Below, piece by piece: positions 36,400-49,114 of a DNA stretch of 64,000 nucleotides. Position numbers and translations under genes: made by a program. The number at the start of each line of letters is the position of its first letter. The first letter of the stretch is position 1. The stretch is taken from the NCBI GenBank assembly GCA_963281255.1, contig OY725502.1, positions 2,418,001-2,482,000 of the forward strand. Direction: 5' to 3'. The notes under the pieces were generated by a model, which was given only the letters and a program-made list of their open reading frames with translations, was not told the origin of the DNA and ran no database searches. The DNA comes from Aphrocallistes beatrix. Lineage: Eukaryota; Porifera; Hexactinellida; Sceptrulophora; Aphrocallistidae.

Positions 36400-39300
36400 A
36401 TCAATCGTAAACAAAAGTAAACAAATAATTTGTCATATCGATCTGAAAATATGATATTCGAAATCGTCACCGCTAAAAACACCCATGTCAACTGTTGGAA
36501 GATAGTTTCTAGCCTATTTTTTCAATTGGTTACTTTATGTATCTATTGTAAACCAAAGTAAACAAATAATTTATCACATCGATCTGAAAATATGATATTC
36601 GAAATATACACCCCTGAAAACCCCTTGTCAACCGTTGGAAGCTAGTTTCTCGCATATTTTTGACAATTGAATACTTTATGTATCAATCGTAAACAAAAGT
36701 AAACAAATAATTTGTCATATCGATCTGAAAATATGATATTAGAAATCGTCACCCCTAAAAACACCCATGTCAACTGTTGGAAGATAGTTTCTAGCCTATT
36801 TTTGACAATTGATTACTTTATGTATCTATTGTAAACAAAAGTAAACAAATAATTTATCACATTGATCTGAAAATATGATATTCGAAATATACACGCCTAA
36901 AAACCCTTTGTCAACCGTTGGAAGCAAGTTTCTAGTCTATTTTTGTAATTTGTTTACTTTATGTATCTATTGTAAACAAAAGTAAACAAATAATTTATCA
37001 CATCATCTAAGAATATGATATTCGAAAACTACACCCGTAAAACCCCATGTCAACTGTTGGAAGCTAGTTTCTTGCCTATTTTTGTCAATTGTTTACATTA
37101 TGTATCTATTGTAAACAAAAGTAAACAAATAATTTATCATATCGATCTGAATAAATGATGTTCGAAATCTACACCCCTGAAAACCCCTTGTCAACCGTTG
37201 GAAGCTAGTTTCTCGCATATTTTTGACAATTGAATACTTTATGTATCAATCGTAAACAAAAGTAAACAAATAATTTGTCATATCGATCTGAAAATATGAT
37301 ATTCGAAATCGTCACCCCTAAAAACACCCATGTCAACTGTTGGAAGATAGTTTCTAGCCTATTTTTTCAATTGGTTACTTTATGTATCTATTGTAAACCA
37401 AAGTAAACAAATAATTTATCACATCGATCTGAAAATATGATATTCGAAATATACACGCCTAAAACCCTTTGTCAACCGTTGGGAGCTAGTTTCTAGCCTA
37501 TTTTTGACAATTGATTACTTTATGTATCTATTGTAAACAAAAGTAAACAAATAATTTATCATATCGGTCTGAATAAATGATGTTCGAAATCTACACCCCT
37601 GAAAACCCCTTGTCAACCGTTGGAAGCTAGTTTCTCGCCTATTTTTGTCAATTGTTTACTTTATGTATCTATTGTAAACAAAAGCAAACAAATAATTTAT
37701 CACATTGATCTGAAAATATGATATTCGAAATATACACGCCTAAAAACCCTTTGTCAACCGTTGGAAGCAAGTTTCTATTCTATTTTTGTAATTTGTTTAC
37801 TTTATGTATCTATTGTAAACAAAAGTAAACAAATAATTTATCACATCATCTAAAAATATGATATTCGAAAACTACACCCGTAAAACCCCATGTCAACTGT
37901 TGGAAGCTAGTTTCTAGCCTATTTTTGTCAATTGTTTACATTATGTATCTATTGTAAACAAAAGTAAACAAATATTTTATCACATTGATCTGAAAATATG
38001 ATATTCGAAATATACACGCCTAAAAACCCTTTGTCAACCGTTCGAGGCAAGTTTCTAGTCTATTTTTGTAATTTGTTTACTTTATGTATCTATTGTAAAC
38101 AAAAGTAAACAAATAATTTGTCATATCGATCTGAAAATATGATATTCGAAATCGTCACCCCTAAAAACACCCATGTCAACTGTTGGAAAATAGTTTCTAG
38201 CCTATTTTTTCAATTGGTTACTTTATGTATCTATTGTAAACCAAAGTAAACAAATAATTTATCATATCGATCTGAAAATATAATATTCGAAATATACACT
38301 CCTAAAACCCTTTGTCAACCGTTGGAAGCTAGTTTGTAGACTATTTTTGTCAATTGTTTCCATTTGTTTGCTTTATGTATCAATTGTAAACAAAAGTAAA
38401 CAAATATTTTATCACATTGATCTGAAAATATGATATTCGAAATATACACGCCTAAAAACCCTTTGTCAACCGTTCGAGGCAAGTTTCTAGTCTATTTTTG
38501 TAATTTGTTTACTTTATGTATCTATTGTAAACAAAAGTAAACAAATAATTTGTCATATCGATCTGAAAATATGATATTCGAAATCGTCACTCCTAAAAAC
38601 ACCCATGTCAACTGTTGGAAGATAGTTTCTAGCCTATTTTTTCAATTGGTTACTTTATGTATCTATTGTAAACCAAAGTAAACAAATAATTTATCACATC
38701 GATCTGAAAATATGATATTCGAAATATACACCCCTGAAAACCCCTTGTCAACCGTTGGAAGCTAGTTTCTCGCATATTTTTGACAATTGAATACTTTATG
38801 TATCAATCGTAAACAAAAGTAAACAAATAATTTGTCATATCGATCTGAAAATATGATATTCGAAATCGTCACCCCTAAAAACACCCATGTCAACTGTTGG
38901 AAGATAGTTTCTAGCCTATTTTTTCAATTGGTTACTTTATGTATCTATTGTAAACCAAAGTAAACAAATAATTTATCACATCGATCTGAAAATATGATAT
39001 TCGAAATATACACGCCTAAAAACCCTTTGTCAACCGTTGGAAGCAAGTTTCTAGTCTATTTTTGTAATTTGTTTACTTTATGTATCTATTGTAAACAAAA
39101 GTAAACAAATAATTTATCACATCATCTAAAAATATGATATTCGAAAACTACACCCGTAAAACCCCATGTCAACTGTTGGAAGCTAGTTTCTAGCCTATTT
39201 TTGTCAATTGTTTACATTATGTATCTATTGTAAACAAAAGTAAACAAATAATTTATCATATCGATCTGAATAAATGATGTTCGAAATCTACACCCCTGAA

Positions 39301-39510
39301 AACCCCTTGTCAACCGTTGGAAGCTAGTTTCTCGCATATTTTTGACAATTGAATACTTTATGTATCAATCGTGAACAAAAGTAAACAAATAATTTGTCAT
39401 ATCGATCTGAAAATATGATATTCGAAATCGTCACCCCTAAAAACACCCATGTCAACTGTTGGAAGATAGTTTCTAGCCTATTTTTTCAATTGGTTACTTT
39501 ATGTATCTAT
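36400..39510 (+). repeat. About 2,120-bp repeat (fifteen monomers), partly diverged
   Basis: About 36.40-37.39 kb corresponds to about 38.52-39.51 kb. The marker CTCGCATATTTTTGACAATT occurs at 36649, 37212, 38769 and 39331, alternating about 563 and 1,557 bp. The copies differ in several places, for example near 36740 (TTAGAAATCG) and where the T-rich tails near 36800 and 38925 differ (TTTTTGACAATT versus TTTTTTCAATTGG), so this HOR is older than its neighbours or has been patched by conversion. Confidence 0.75.
37237..37377 (+). repeat. Reference short monomer, subtype E (141 bp)
   Basis: Subtype E starts with CTTTATGTATCAATCGTAAAC and carries ATTCGAAATCGTCACCCC, TAAAAACACCCATGTCAACT and GGAAGATAG. 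The T-run before CAATTGG is lengthened at the expense of TTTTTG (CTATTTTTTCAATTGGTTAC). The next monomer typically has GTAAACCAAAG, which breaks the first GTAAACA motif. E-type copies first appear as weaker forms near 11.5 and 14.4 kb, become common from 23.7 kb and fade after 39.5 kb, so this is a domain-specific subtype. Confidence 0.85.
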
Positions 39511-40922
39511 TGTAAACAAAAGTAAACAAATAATTTATCATATCCGTCTGAATAAATGATGTTCGAAATCTACACCCCTGAAAACCCCTTGTCAACCGTT
39601 GGAAGCTAGTTTCTCGCCTATTTTTGTCAATTGTTTACTTTATGTATCTATTGTAAACAAAAGCAAACAAATAATTTATCACATTGATCTGAAAATATAA
39701 TATTCGAAATATACACGCCTAAAAACCCTTTGTCAACCGTTGGAAGCAAGTTTCTAGTCTATTTTTGTAATTTGTTTACTTTATGTATCTATTGTAAACA
39801 AAAGTAAACAAATAATTTATCACATCATCTAAAAATATGATATTCGAAAACTACACCCGTAAAACCCCATGTCAACTGTTGGAAGCTAGTTTCTAGCCTA
39901 TTTTTGTCAATTGTTTACATTATGTATCTATTGTAAACAAAAGTAAACAAATAATTTATCATATCGATCTGAATAAATGATGTTCGAAATCTACACCCCT
40001 GAAAACCCCTTGTCAACCGTTGGAAGCTAGTTTCTCGCATATTTTTGTCAATTGTTTACATTATGTATCTATTGTAAACAAAAGTAAACAAATAATTTAT
40101 CACATCGATCTAAAAATATGATATTCGAAAACTACACCCGTAAAACCCCATGTCAACTGTTGGAAGCTAGTTTCTGGACTATTTTTGTCAATTGTTTCCA
40201 TTTGTTTGCTTTATGTATCAATTGTAAACAAAAGCAAACAAATAATTTATCACATTGATCTGAAAATATGATATTCGAAATATACACGCCTAAAAACCCT
40301 TTGTCAACCGTTGGAAGCAAGTTTCTAGTCTATTTTTGTAATTTGTTTACTTTATGTATCTATTGTAAACAAAAGTGAACAAATAATTTATCATATCGGT
40401 CTGAATAAATGATGTTCGAAATCTACACTCCTGAAAACCCCTTGTCAACCGTTGGAAGCTAGTTTCTCGCCTATTTTTGTCAATTGTTTGCTTTGTGTAT
40501 CTATTGTAAACAAAAGCAAACAAATAATTTATCACATTGATCTGAAAATATGATATTCGAAATATACACGCCTAAAAACCCTTTGTCAACCGTTGGAAGC
40601 TAGTTTGTAGACTATTTTTGTCAATTGTTTCCATTTGTTTGCTTTATGTATCAATTGTAAACAAAAGTAAACAAATATTTTATCACATTGATCTGAAAAT
40701 ATGATATTCGAAATATACACGCCTAAAAACCCTTTGTCAACCGTTCGATGCAAGTTTCTAGTCTATTTTTGTAATTTGTTTACTTTATGTATCTATTGTA
40801 AACAAAAGTAAACAAATAATTTATTACATCGATCTAAAAATATGATATTCGAAAACTACACCCGTAAAACCCCATGTCAACTGTTGGAAGCTAGTTTCTA
40901 GCCTATTTTTGACAATTGATTA

Positions 40923-41063
40923 CTTTATGTATCTATTGTAAACAAAAGTAAACAAATAATTAATCATATCGATCTGAATAAATGATATTCGAAATCTACA
41001 CCCCTAAAAACCCCATGTCAACTGTTGGAAGCTAGTTTCTAGCCTATTTTTGACAATTGAATA
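40923..41063 (+). repeat. Reference short monomer, subtype D (141 bp)
   Basis: Subtype D shares its left half with C (CATATCGATCTGAATAAATG) but keeps GATATTCG and has ATCTACACCCCTAAAAACCC followed by CATGTCAACTGTTGG. It occurs both as a short unit, as here, and as a long unit with the TTGTTTCCATTTGTTTGC tail. Related forms near the left end have AGAACCCC or AACCTCATG in the variable block. Confidence 0.85.
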
Positions 41064-41777
41064 CTTTATGTATCAATCGTAAACAAAAGTAAACAAATAA
41101 TTTGTCATATCGATCTGAAAATATGATATTCGAAATATACACGCCTAAAAACCCTTTGTCAAACGTTGGAAGCAAGTTTCTAGTCTATTTTTGTAATTTG
41201 TTTACTTTATGTATCTATTGTAAACAAAAGTAAACAAATAATTTATCATATCGATCTGAAAATATGATATTTCGAAATCTACTCCCCTAAAAACCCCATG
41301 TCAACTGTTGGAAGCTAGTTTCTAGACTATTTTTGTCAATTGTTTCCATTTGTTTGCTTTATGTATCAATTGTAAACAAAAGTAAACAAATAATTAATCA
41401 CATTGATCTGAAATTATGATATTCGAAATATACACCCCTGAAAACCCCTTGTTAATCGTTGGAAGCAAGTTTCTAGTCTATTTTTGTAATTTGTTTACTT
41501 TATGTATCTATTGTAAACAAAAGTAAACAAATAATTTATCACATCATCTAAAAATATGATATTCGAAAACTACACCCGTAAAACCCCATGTCAACTGTTG
41601 GAAGCTAGTTTCTAGCCTATTTTTGTCAATTGTTTACATTATGTATCTATTGTAAACAAAAGTAAACAAATAATTTATCATATCGATCTGAATAAATGAT
41701 GTTCGAAATCTACACCCCTGAAAACCCCTTGTCAACCGTTGGAAGCTAGTTTCTCGCATATTTTTGTCAATTGTTTA

Positions 41778-41927
41778 CATTATGTATCTATTGTAAACAA
41801 AAGTAAACAAATAATTTATCACATCGATCTAAAAATATGATATTCGAAAACTACACCCGTAAAACCCCATGTCAACTGTTGGAAGCTAGTTTCTGGACTA
41901 TTTTTGTCAATTGTTTCCATTTGTTTG
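41778..41927 (+). repeat. Reference long monomer, A-type body (150 bp)
   Basis: This is an A-type body with tail TTTCTGGACTATTTTTG and the long ending TTGTTTCCATTTGTTTGC. The length is 150 bp because the A block is one base short. Across most of the window the next monomer then begins TTTATGTATCAATTGTAAAC, so the long tail and the CAATTG start travel together as a linked haplotype spanning the monomer boundary. Confidence 0.85.
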
Positions 41928-43585
41928 CTTTATGTATCAATTGTAAACAAAAGCAAACAAATAATTTATCACATTGATCTGAAAATATGATATTCGAAAT
42001 ATACACGCCTAAAAACCCTATGTCAACCGTTGGAAGCAAGTTTCTAGTCTATTTTTGTAATTTGTTTACTTTATGTATCTATTGTAAACAAAAGTGAACA
42101 AATAATTTATCATATCGGTCTGAATAAATGATGTTCGAAATCTACACTCCTGAAAACCCCTTGTCAACCGTTGGAAGCTAGTTTCTCGCCTATTTTTGTC
42201 AATTGTTTACTTTGTGTATCTATTGTAAACAAAAGCAAACAAATAATTTATCACATTGATCTGAAAATATGATATTCGAAATATACACGCCTAAAAACCC
42301 TTTGTCAACCGTTGGAAGCAAGTTTCTAGTCTATTTTTGTAATTTGTTTACTTTATGTATCTATTGTAAACAAAAGTAAACAAATAATTTATCACATCAT
42401 CTAAAAATATGATATTCGAAAACTACACCCGTAAAACCCCATGTCAACTGTTGGAAGCTAGTTTCTAGCCTATTTTTGTCAATTGTTTACATTATGTATC
42501 TATTGTAAACAAAAGTAAACAAATAATTTATCATATCGATCTGAATAAATGATGTTCGAAATCTACACCCCTGAAAACCCCTTGTCAACCGTTGGAAGCT
42601 AGTTTCTCGCATATTTTTGTCAATTGTTTACATTATGTATCTATTGTAAACAAAAGTAAACAAATAATTTATCACATCGATCTAAAAATATGATATTCGA
42701 AAACTACACCCGTAAAACCCCATGTCAACTGTTGGAAGCTAGTTTCTGGACTATTTTTGTCAATTGTTTCCATTTGTTTGCTTTATGTATCAATTGTAAA
42801 CAAAAGCAAACAAATAATTTATCACATTGATCTGAAAATATGATATTCGAAATATACACGCCTAAAAACCCTTTGTCAACCGTTGGAAGCAAGTTTCTAG
42901 TCTATTTCTGTAATTTGTTTACTTTATGTATCTATTGTAAACAAAAGTGAACAAATAATTTATCACATCATCTAAAAATATGATATTCGAAAACTACACC
43001 CGTAAAACCCCATGTCAACTTTTGGAAGCTAGTTTCTAGCTTATTTTTGACAATTGATTACCATATGTATCTATTGTAACCAAAGCAAACAAATAATTTA
43101 TCATATCGATCTGAAAATATGATATTCGAAATCTACACCCCTAAAAACCCCATGTCAACTGTTGGAAGCTAGTTTCTAGACTATTTTTGTCAATTGTTTA
43201 CTTTATGTATCTATTGTAAACAAAAGCAAACAAATAATTTATCACATTGATCTGAAAATATGATATTCGAAGTATACACGCCTAAAACCCTTTGTCAACC
43301 GTCGGAAGCTAGTTTCTAGACTATTTTTGTCAATTGTTTCCATTTGTTTGCTTTATGTATCAATTGTAAACAAAAGTAAACAAATAATTTATCACATTAT
43401 CTGAAAATATGATATTCGAAATATACACGCCTAAAAACCCTTTGTCAACCGTTGGAAGCAAGTTTCTAGTCTATTTTTGTAATTTGTTTACTTTATGTAT
43501 CTATTGTAAACAAAAATAAACAAATAATTTATCACATCGATCTAAAAATATGATATTCGAAAACTACACCCGTAAAACCCCATGT

Positions 43586-43594
43586 CAACTGTTG
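43586..43594. repeat. Small dyad CAAC-N-GTTG
   Basis: CAACTGTTG here, and CAACCGTTG in B, C and G monomers, both keep the CAAC and GTTG arms while only the centre base differs between subtypes. F monomers read CAATCGTTG and lose one arm base. Both common forms also fit the YAACNG pattern known for MYB-type sites, but binding is not shown. Confidence 0.55.
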
Positions 43595-43597
43595 GAA

Positions 43598-43610
43598 GCT
43601 AGTTTCTAGC
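43598..43610. repeat. Palindrome GCTAG-TTT-CTAGC
   Basis: Five-base arms GCTAG and CTAGC are perfect reverse complements around a TTT loop. The arrangement is intact in monomers whose tail is TTTCTAGC (many A, D and left-end types) and broken in C (TTTCTCGC), B (GGAAGCAAG) and E (GGAAGATAG). It could form a short hairpin in single strands, but the stem is short. Confidence 0.6.
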
Positions 43611-45404
43611 TTATTTTTGACAATTGATTACCATATGTATCTATTGTAAACAAAAGTAAACAAATAATTTATCATATCGATCTGAAAATATGATATTCGA
43701 AATCTACACCCCTAAAAACCCCATGTCAACTGTTGGAAGCTAGTTTCTAGACTATTTTTGTCAATTGTTTACTTTATGTATCTATTGTAAACAAAAGCAA
43801 ACAAATAATTTATCACATTGATCTGAAAATATGATATTCGAAATATACACGCCTAAAAACCCTTTGTCAACCGTTGGAAGCAAGTTTCTAGTCTATTTTT
43901 GTAATTTGTTTACTTTATGTATCTATTGTAAACAAAAGTAAACAAATAATTTATCACATCATCTAAAAATATGATATTCGAAAACTACACCCGTAAAACC
44001 CCATGTCAACTGTTGGAAGCTAGTTTCTAGCCTATTTTTGTCAATTGTTTACATTATGTATCTATTGTAAACAAAAGTAAACAAATAATTTATCATATCG
44101 ATCTGAATAAATGATGTTCGAAATCTACACCCCTGAAAACCCCTTGTCAACCGTTGGAAGCTAGTTTCTCGCATATTTTTGTCAATTGTTTACATTATGT
44201 ATCTATTGTAAACAAAAGTAAACAAATAATTTATCACATCGATCTATAAATATGATATTCGAAAACTACACCCGTAAAACCCCATGTCAACTGTTGGAAG
44301 CTAGTTTCTGGACTATTTTTGTCAATTGTTTCCATTTGTTTGCTTTATGTATCAATTGTAAACAAAAGCAAACAAATAATTTATCACATTGATCTGAAAA
44401 TATGATATTCGAAATATACACGCCTAAAAACCCTTTGTCAACCGTTGGAAGCAAGTTTCTAGTCTATTTCTGTAATTTGTTTACTTTATGTATCTATTGT
44501 AAACAAAAGTGAACAAATAATTTATCACATCATCTAAAAATATGATATTCGAAAACTACACCCGTAAAACCCCATGTCAACTTTTGGAAGCTAGTTTCTA
44601 GCTTATTTTTGACAATTGATTACCATATGTATCTATTGTAACCAAAGCAAACAAATAATTTATCATATCGATCTGAAAATATGATATTCGAAATCTACAC
44701 CCCTAAAAACCCCATGTCAACTGTTGGAAGCTAGTTTCTAGACTATTTTTGTCAATTGTTTACTTTATGTATCTATTGTAAACAAAAGCAAACAAATAAT
44801 TTATCACATTGATCTGAAAATATGATATTCGAAGTATACACGCCTAAAACCCTTTGTCAACCGTCGGAAGCTAGTTTCTAGACTATTTTTGTCAATTGTT
44901 TCCATTTGTTTGCTTTATGTATCAATTGTAAACAAAAGTAAACAAATAATTTATCACATTATCTGAAAATATGATATTCGAAATATACACGCCTAAAAAC
45001 CCTTTGTCAACCGTTGGAAGCAAGTTTCTAGTCTATTTTTGTAATTTGTTTACTTTATGTATCTATTGTAAACAAAAATAAACAAATAATTTATCACATC
45101 GATCTAAAAATATGATATTCGAAAACTACACCCGTAAAACCCCATGTCAACTGTTGGAAGCTAGTTTCTAGCTTATTTTTGACAATTGATTACCATATGT
45201 ATCTATTGTAAACAAAAGTAAACAAATAATTTATCATATCGATCTGAAAATATGATATTCGAAATCTACACCCCTAAGAACCCCATGTCAACTGTTGGAA
45301 GCTAGTTTCTAGACTATTTTTGTCAATTGTTTACTTTATGTATCTATTGTAAACAAAAGCAAACAAATAATTTATCACATTGATCTGAAAATATGATATT
45401 CGAA

Positions 45405-46240
45405 GTATACACGCCTAAAACCCTTTGTCAACCGTTGGAAGCAAGTTTCTAGTCTATTTTTGTAATTTGTTTACTTTATGTATCTATTGTAAACAAAAGT
45501 AAACAAATATTTTATCATATCGATCTGAATAAATGATGTTCGAAATCTATACCCCTGAAAACCCCTTGTCAACCGTTGGAAGCTTGTTTCTCGCCTATTT
45601 TTGTCAATTGTTTACTTTATGTATCTATTGTAAACAAAAGCAAACAAATAATTTATCACATTGATCTGAAAATATGATATTCGAAATATACACGCCTAAA
45701 AACCCTTTGTCAACCGTTGGAAGCAAGTTTCTAGTCTATTTTTGTAATTTGTTTACTTTATGTATCTATAGTAAACAAAAATAAACAAATAATTTATCAC
45801 ATCGATCTAAAAATATGATATTCGAAAACTACACCCGTAAAACCCCATGTCAACTGTTGGAAGCTAGTTTCTAGCCTATTTTTGACAATTGATTACTTTA
45901 TGTATCTATTGTAAACAAAAGTAAACAAATAATTTATCACATCGATCTAAAAATATGATATTCGAAAACTACACCCGTAAAACCCCATGTCAACTGTTGG
46001 AAGCTAGTTTCTAGCCTATTTTTGACAATTGATTACTTTATGTATCTATTGTAAACAAAAGTAAACAAATAATTTATCATATCGATCTGAATAAATGATA
46101 TTCGAAATCTACACCCCTAAAAACCCCATGTCAACTGTTGGAAGCTAGTTTCTAGAATATTTTTGTCAATTGTTTCCATTTGTTTGCTTTATGTATCAAT
46201 TGTAAACAAAAGTAAACAAATAATTAATCACATTGATCTG
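45405..46240 (+). repeat. B, C, A, A, D monomer run between HORs
   Basis: The run is ordinary satellite with a few private changes: GAAGCTTGTTTCTCGCC near 45580, ATCTATACCCC near 45547 and TATCTATAGTAAAC near 45765. Two consecutive near-identical A monomers occur here (about 45.80-46.06 kb), unusual because same-subtype neighbours are rare in the array. Confidence 0.7.
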
Positions 46241-49114
46241 AAAATATGATATTCGAAATATACACCCCTGAAAACCCCTTGTTAATCGTTGGAAGCTAGT
46301 TTCTAGCCTATTTTTATCAATTGTTTACTTTATGTATCTATTGTAAACAAAAGCAAACAAATAATTTATCACATTGATCTGAAAATATGATATTCGAAAT
46401 ATACACGCCTAAAAACCCTTTGTTAACCGTTGGAAGCAAGTTTCTACTCTATTTTTGTAATTTGTTTACTTTATGTATCTATTGTAAACAAAAGTAAACA
46501 AATAATTTATCACATTGATCTGAAAATATGATATTCGAAATATACACGCCTAAAAACCCTTTGTCAACCGTTGGAAGCAAGTTTCTAGTCTATTTTTGTA
46601 ATTTGTTTACTTTATGTATCTATTGTAAACAAAAATAAACAAATAATTTATCACATCGATCTAAAAATATGATATTCGAAAACTACACCCGTAAAACCCC
46701 ATGTCAACTGTTGGAAGCTAGTTTCTAGCCTATTTTTGACAATTGATTACTTTATGTATCTATTGTAAACAAAAGTAAACAAATAATTTATCATATCGAT
46801 CTGAAAATATGATATTCGAAATCTATCCCCCTGAAAACCCCTTGTAAATCGTTGGAAGCTAGTTTCTATCCTATTTTTGTCAACTGTTTATATTATGTAT
46901 CTATTGTAAACAAAAGTAAACAAATAATTTATATTATCTATCTGAATAAATGATATTCGAAATCTACACCCCTAAAAACCCCATGTCAACTTTTGGAAGC
47001 TAGTTTCTAGACTATTTTTGTCAATTGTTTCCATTTGTTTGCTTTATGTATCTATTGTAAACAAAAGCAAACAAATAATTTATCACATTGATCTGAAAAT
47101 ATGATATTCGAAATATACACGCCTAAAAACCCTTTGTTAACCGTTGGAAGCAAGTTTCTATTCTATTTTTGTAATTTGTTTACTTTATGTTACTATTGTA
47201 AACAAAAGTAAACAAATAATTTATCATATCGATCTGAATAAATGATGTTCGAAATCTACACCCCTGAAAACCCCTTGTCAACCGTTGGAAGCTAGTTTCT
47301 CGCCTATTTTTGTCAATTGTTTACTTTATGTATCTATTGTAAACAAAAATAAATAAATAATTTATCACATCGATCTAAAAATATGATATTCGAAATCTAC
47401 ACCCCTAAAACCCTTTGTCAACCATTGGAAGCTAGTTTCTAGACTATTTTTGTCAATTGTTTCCATTTGTTTGCTTTATGTATCAATTGTAAACAAAAGT
47501 AAACAAATAATTTATCACATTGATCTAAAAATATGATATTCGAAATATACACGCCTAAAAACCTTTTGTCAACCGTTGGAAGCAAGTTTCTAATCTATTT
47601 TTGTAATTTGTTTACTTTATGTATCTATTGTAAACAAAAGTAAACAAATAATTTATTACATCGATCTAAAAATATGATATTCGAAATATACACCCCTGAA
47701 AACCCCTTGTTAATCGTTGGAAGCTAGTTTCTAGCCTATTTTTATCAATTGTTTACTTTATGTATCTATTGTAAACAAAAGCAAACAAATAATTTATCAC
47801 ATTGATCTGAAAATATGATATTCGAAATATACACGCCTAAAAACCCTTTGTTAACCGTTGGAAGCAAGTTTCTACTCTATTTTTGTAATTTGTTTACTTT
47901 ATGTATCTATTGTAAACAAAAGTAAACAAATAATTTATCACATTGATCTGAAAATATGATATTCGAAATATACACGCCTAAAAACCCTTTGTCAACCGTT
48001 GGAAGCAAGTTTCTAGTCTATTTTTGTAATTTGTTTACTTTATGTATCTATTGTAAACAAAAATAAACAAATAATTTATCACATCGATCTAAAAATATGA
48101 TATTCGAAAACTACACCCGTAAAACCCCATGTCAACTGTTGGAAGCTAGTTTCTAGCCTATTTTTGACAATTGATTACTTTATGTATCTATTGTAAACAA
48201 AAGTAAACAAATAATTTATCATATCGATCTGAAAATATGATATTCGAAATCTATCCCCCTGAAAACCCCTTGTAAATCGTTGGAAGCTAGTTTCTATCCT
48301 ATTTTTGTCAACTGTTTATATTATGTATCTATTGTAAACAAAAGTAAACAAATAATTTATATTATCTATCTGAATAAATGATATTCGAAATCTACACCCC
48401 TAAAAACCCCATGTCAACTTTTGGAAGCTAGTTTCTAGACTATTTTTGTCAATTGTTTCCATTTGTTTGCTTTATGTATCTATTGTAAACAAAAGCAAAC
48501 AAATAATTTATCACATTGATCTGAAAATATGATATTCGAAATATACACGCCTAAAAACCCTTTGTTAACCGTTGGAAGCAAGTTTCTATTCTATTTTTGT
48601 AATTTGTTTACTTTATGTTACTATTGTAAACAAAAGTAAACAAATAATTTATCATATCGATCTGAATAAATGATGTTCGAAATCTACACCCCTGAAAACC
48701 CCTTGTCAACCGTTGGAAGCTAGTTTCTCGCCTATTTTTGTCAATTGTTTACTTTATGTATCTATTGTAAACAAAAATAAATAAATAATTTATCACATCG
48801 ATCTAAAAATATGATATTCGAAATCTACACCCCTAAAACCCTTTGTCAACCATTGGAAGCTAGTTTCTAGACTATTTTTGTCAATTGTTTCCATTTGTTT
48901 GCTTTATGTATCAATTGTAAACAAAAGTAAACAAATAATTTATCACATTGATCTAAAAATATGATATTCGAAATATACACGCCTAAAAACCTTTTGTCAA
49001 CCGTTGGAAGCAAGTTTCTAATCTATTTTTGTAATTTGTTTACTTTATGTATCTATTGTAAACAAAAGTAAACAAATAATTTATTACATCGATCTAAAAA
49101 TATGATATTCGAAA
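46241..49114 (+). repeat. HOR, 1,428-bp period (ten monomers)
   Basis: Bases 46241-47686 match 47669-49114. Shared markers are TTTCTACTC (46441 and 47869), CTATCCCCCTGAAAACC, CTTGTAAATCGTTGG, TTATATTATCTATCTG (near 46931 and 48359), AAATAAATAAATAATT and ACCTTTTGTCAACCG. The overlap between the copies is the 18 bases at 47669-47686, which end at TTCGAAA. A shorter derivative of the TTATATTATCTATCTG segment recurs at 49363, 1,004 bp (seven monomers) further on. Confidence 0.86.

Larger units (their letters stand above)
39738..42319 (+). repeat. 861-bp segment repeated at 1,719 bp (twelve monomers)
   Basis: Bases 39738-40600 match 41457-42319 at offset 1,719. Shared markers are ATCTACACTCCTGAAAACC (near 40422 and 42141) and CTTTGTGTATC (near 40492 and 42211). 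Differences seen are TTTGCTTTG versus TTTACTTTG and CCCTTTGTC versus CCCTATGTC (near 42019). The 856 bp between the copies contains E-like, D and B monomers and an ATATTTCGAAATC one-base insertion near 41270. Confidence 0.83.
43491..43630 (+). repeat. Reference short monomer, subtype A (140 bp)
   Basis: Subtype A is marked by ATCGATCTAAAAATATGATA followed by TTCGAAAACTACACCCGTAA, then ACCCCATGTCAACTGTTGG. One base is missing relative to subtype C in the variable block, so the unit is 140 bp. Many copies carry ATCATCTAAAAA instead of ATCGATCTAAAAA, a one-base deletion that removes the ClaI site. This particular copy has CAAAAATAAACA instead of CAAAAGTAAACA. The tail TTTCTAGC makes a perfect small inverted repeat with the preceding GCTAG. 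Confidence 0.88.
42215..45404 (+). repeat. HOR, 1,562-bp period (eleven monomers)
   Basis: Bases 42215-43842 match 43777-45404. Shared private markers are TCTATTTCTGTAATTTG (42901 and 44463), TTACCATATGTATC (twice per unit), TAACCAAAGCAAAC, GAAGTATACACG (43270 and 44832) and CCGTCGGAAG. Only two single-base differences were noticed, at 44247 (ATCTATAAA) and 45278 (CTAAGAACC). The CCATATG start is not seen elsewhere in the window. Confidence 0.88.

Noticed and set aside
40347-40535. 62-codon open frame on the minus strand
   Set aside because: It spans satellite monomers only, with the start peptide repeated after 47 residues as expected from a 141-bp unit. It is a chance frame, not a gene.
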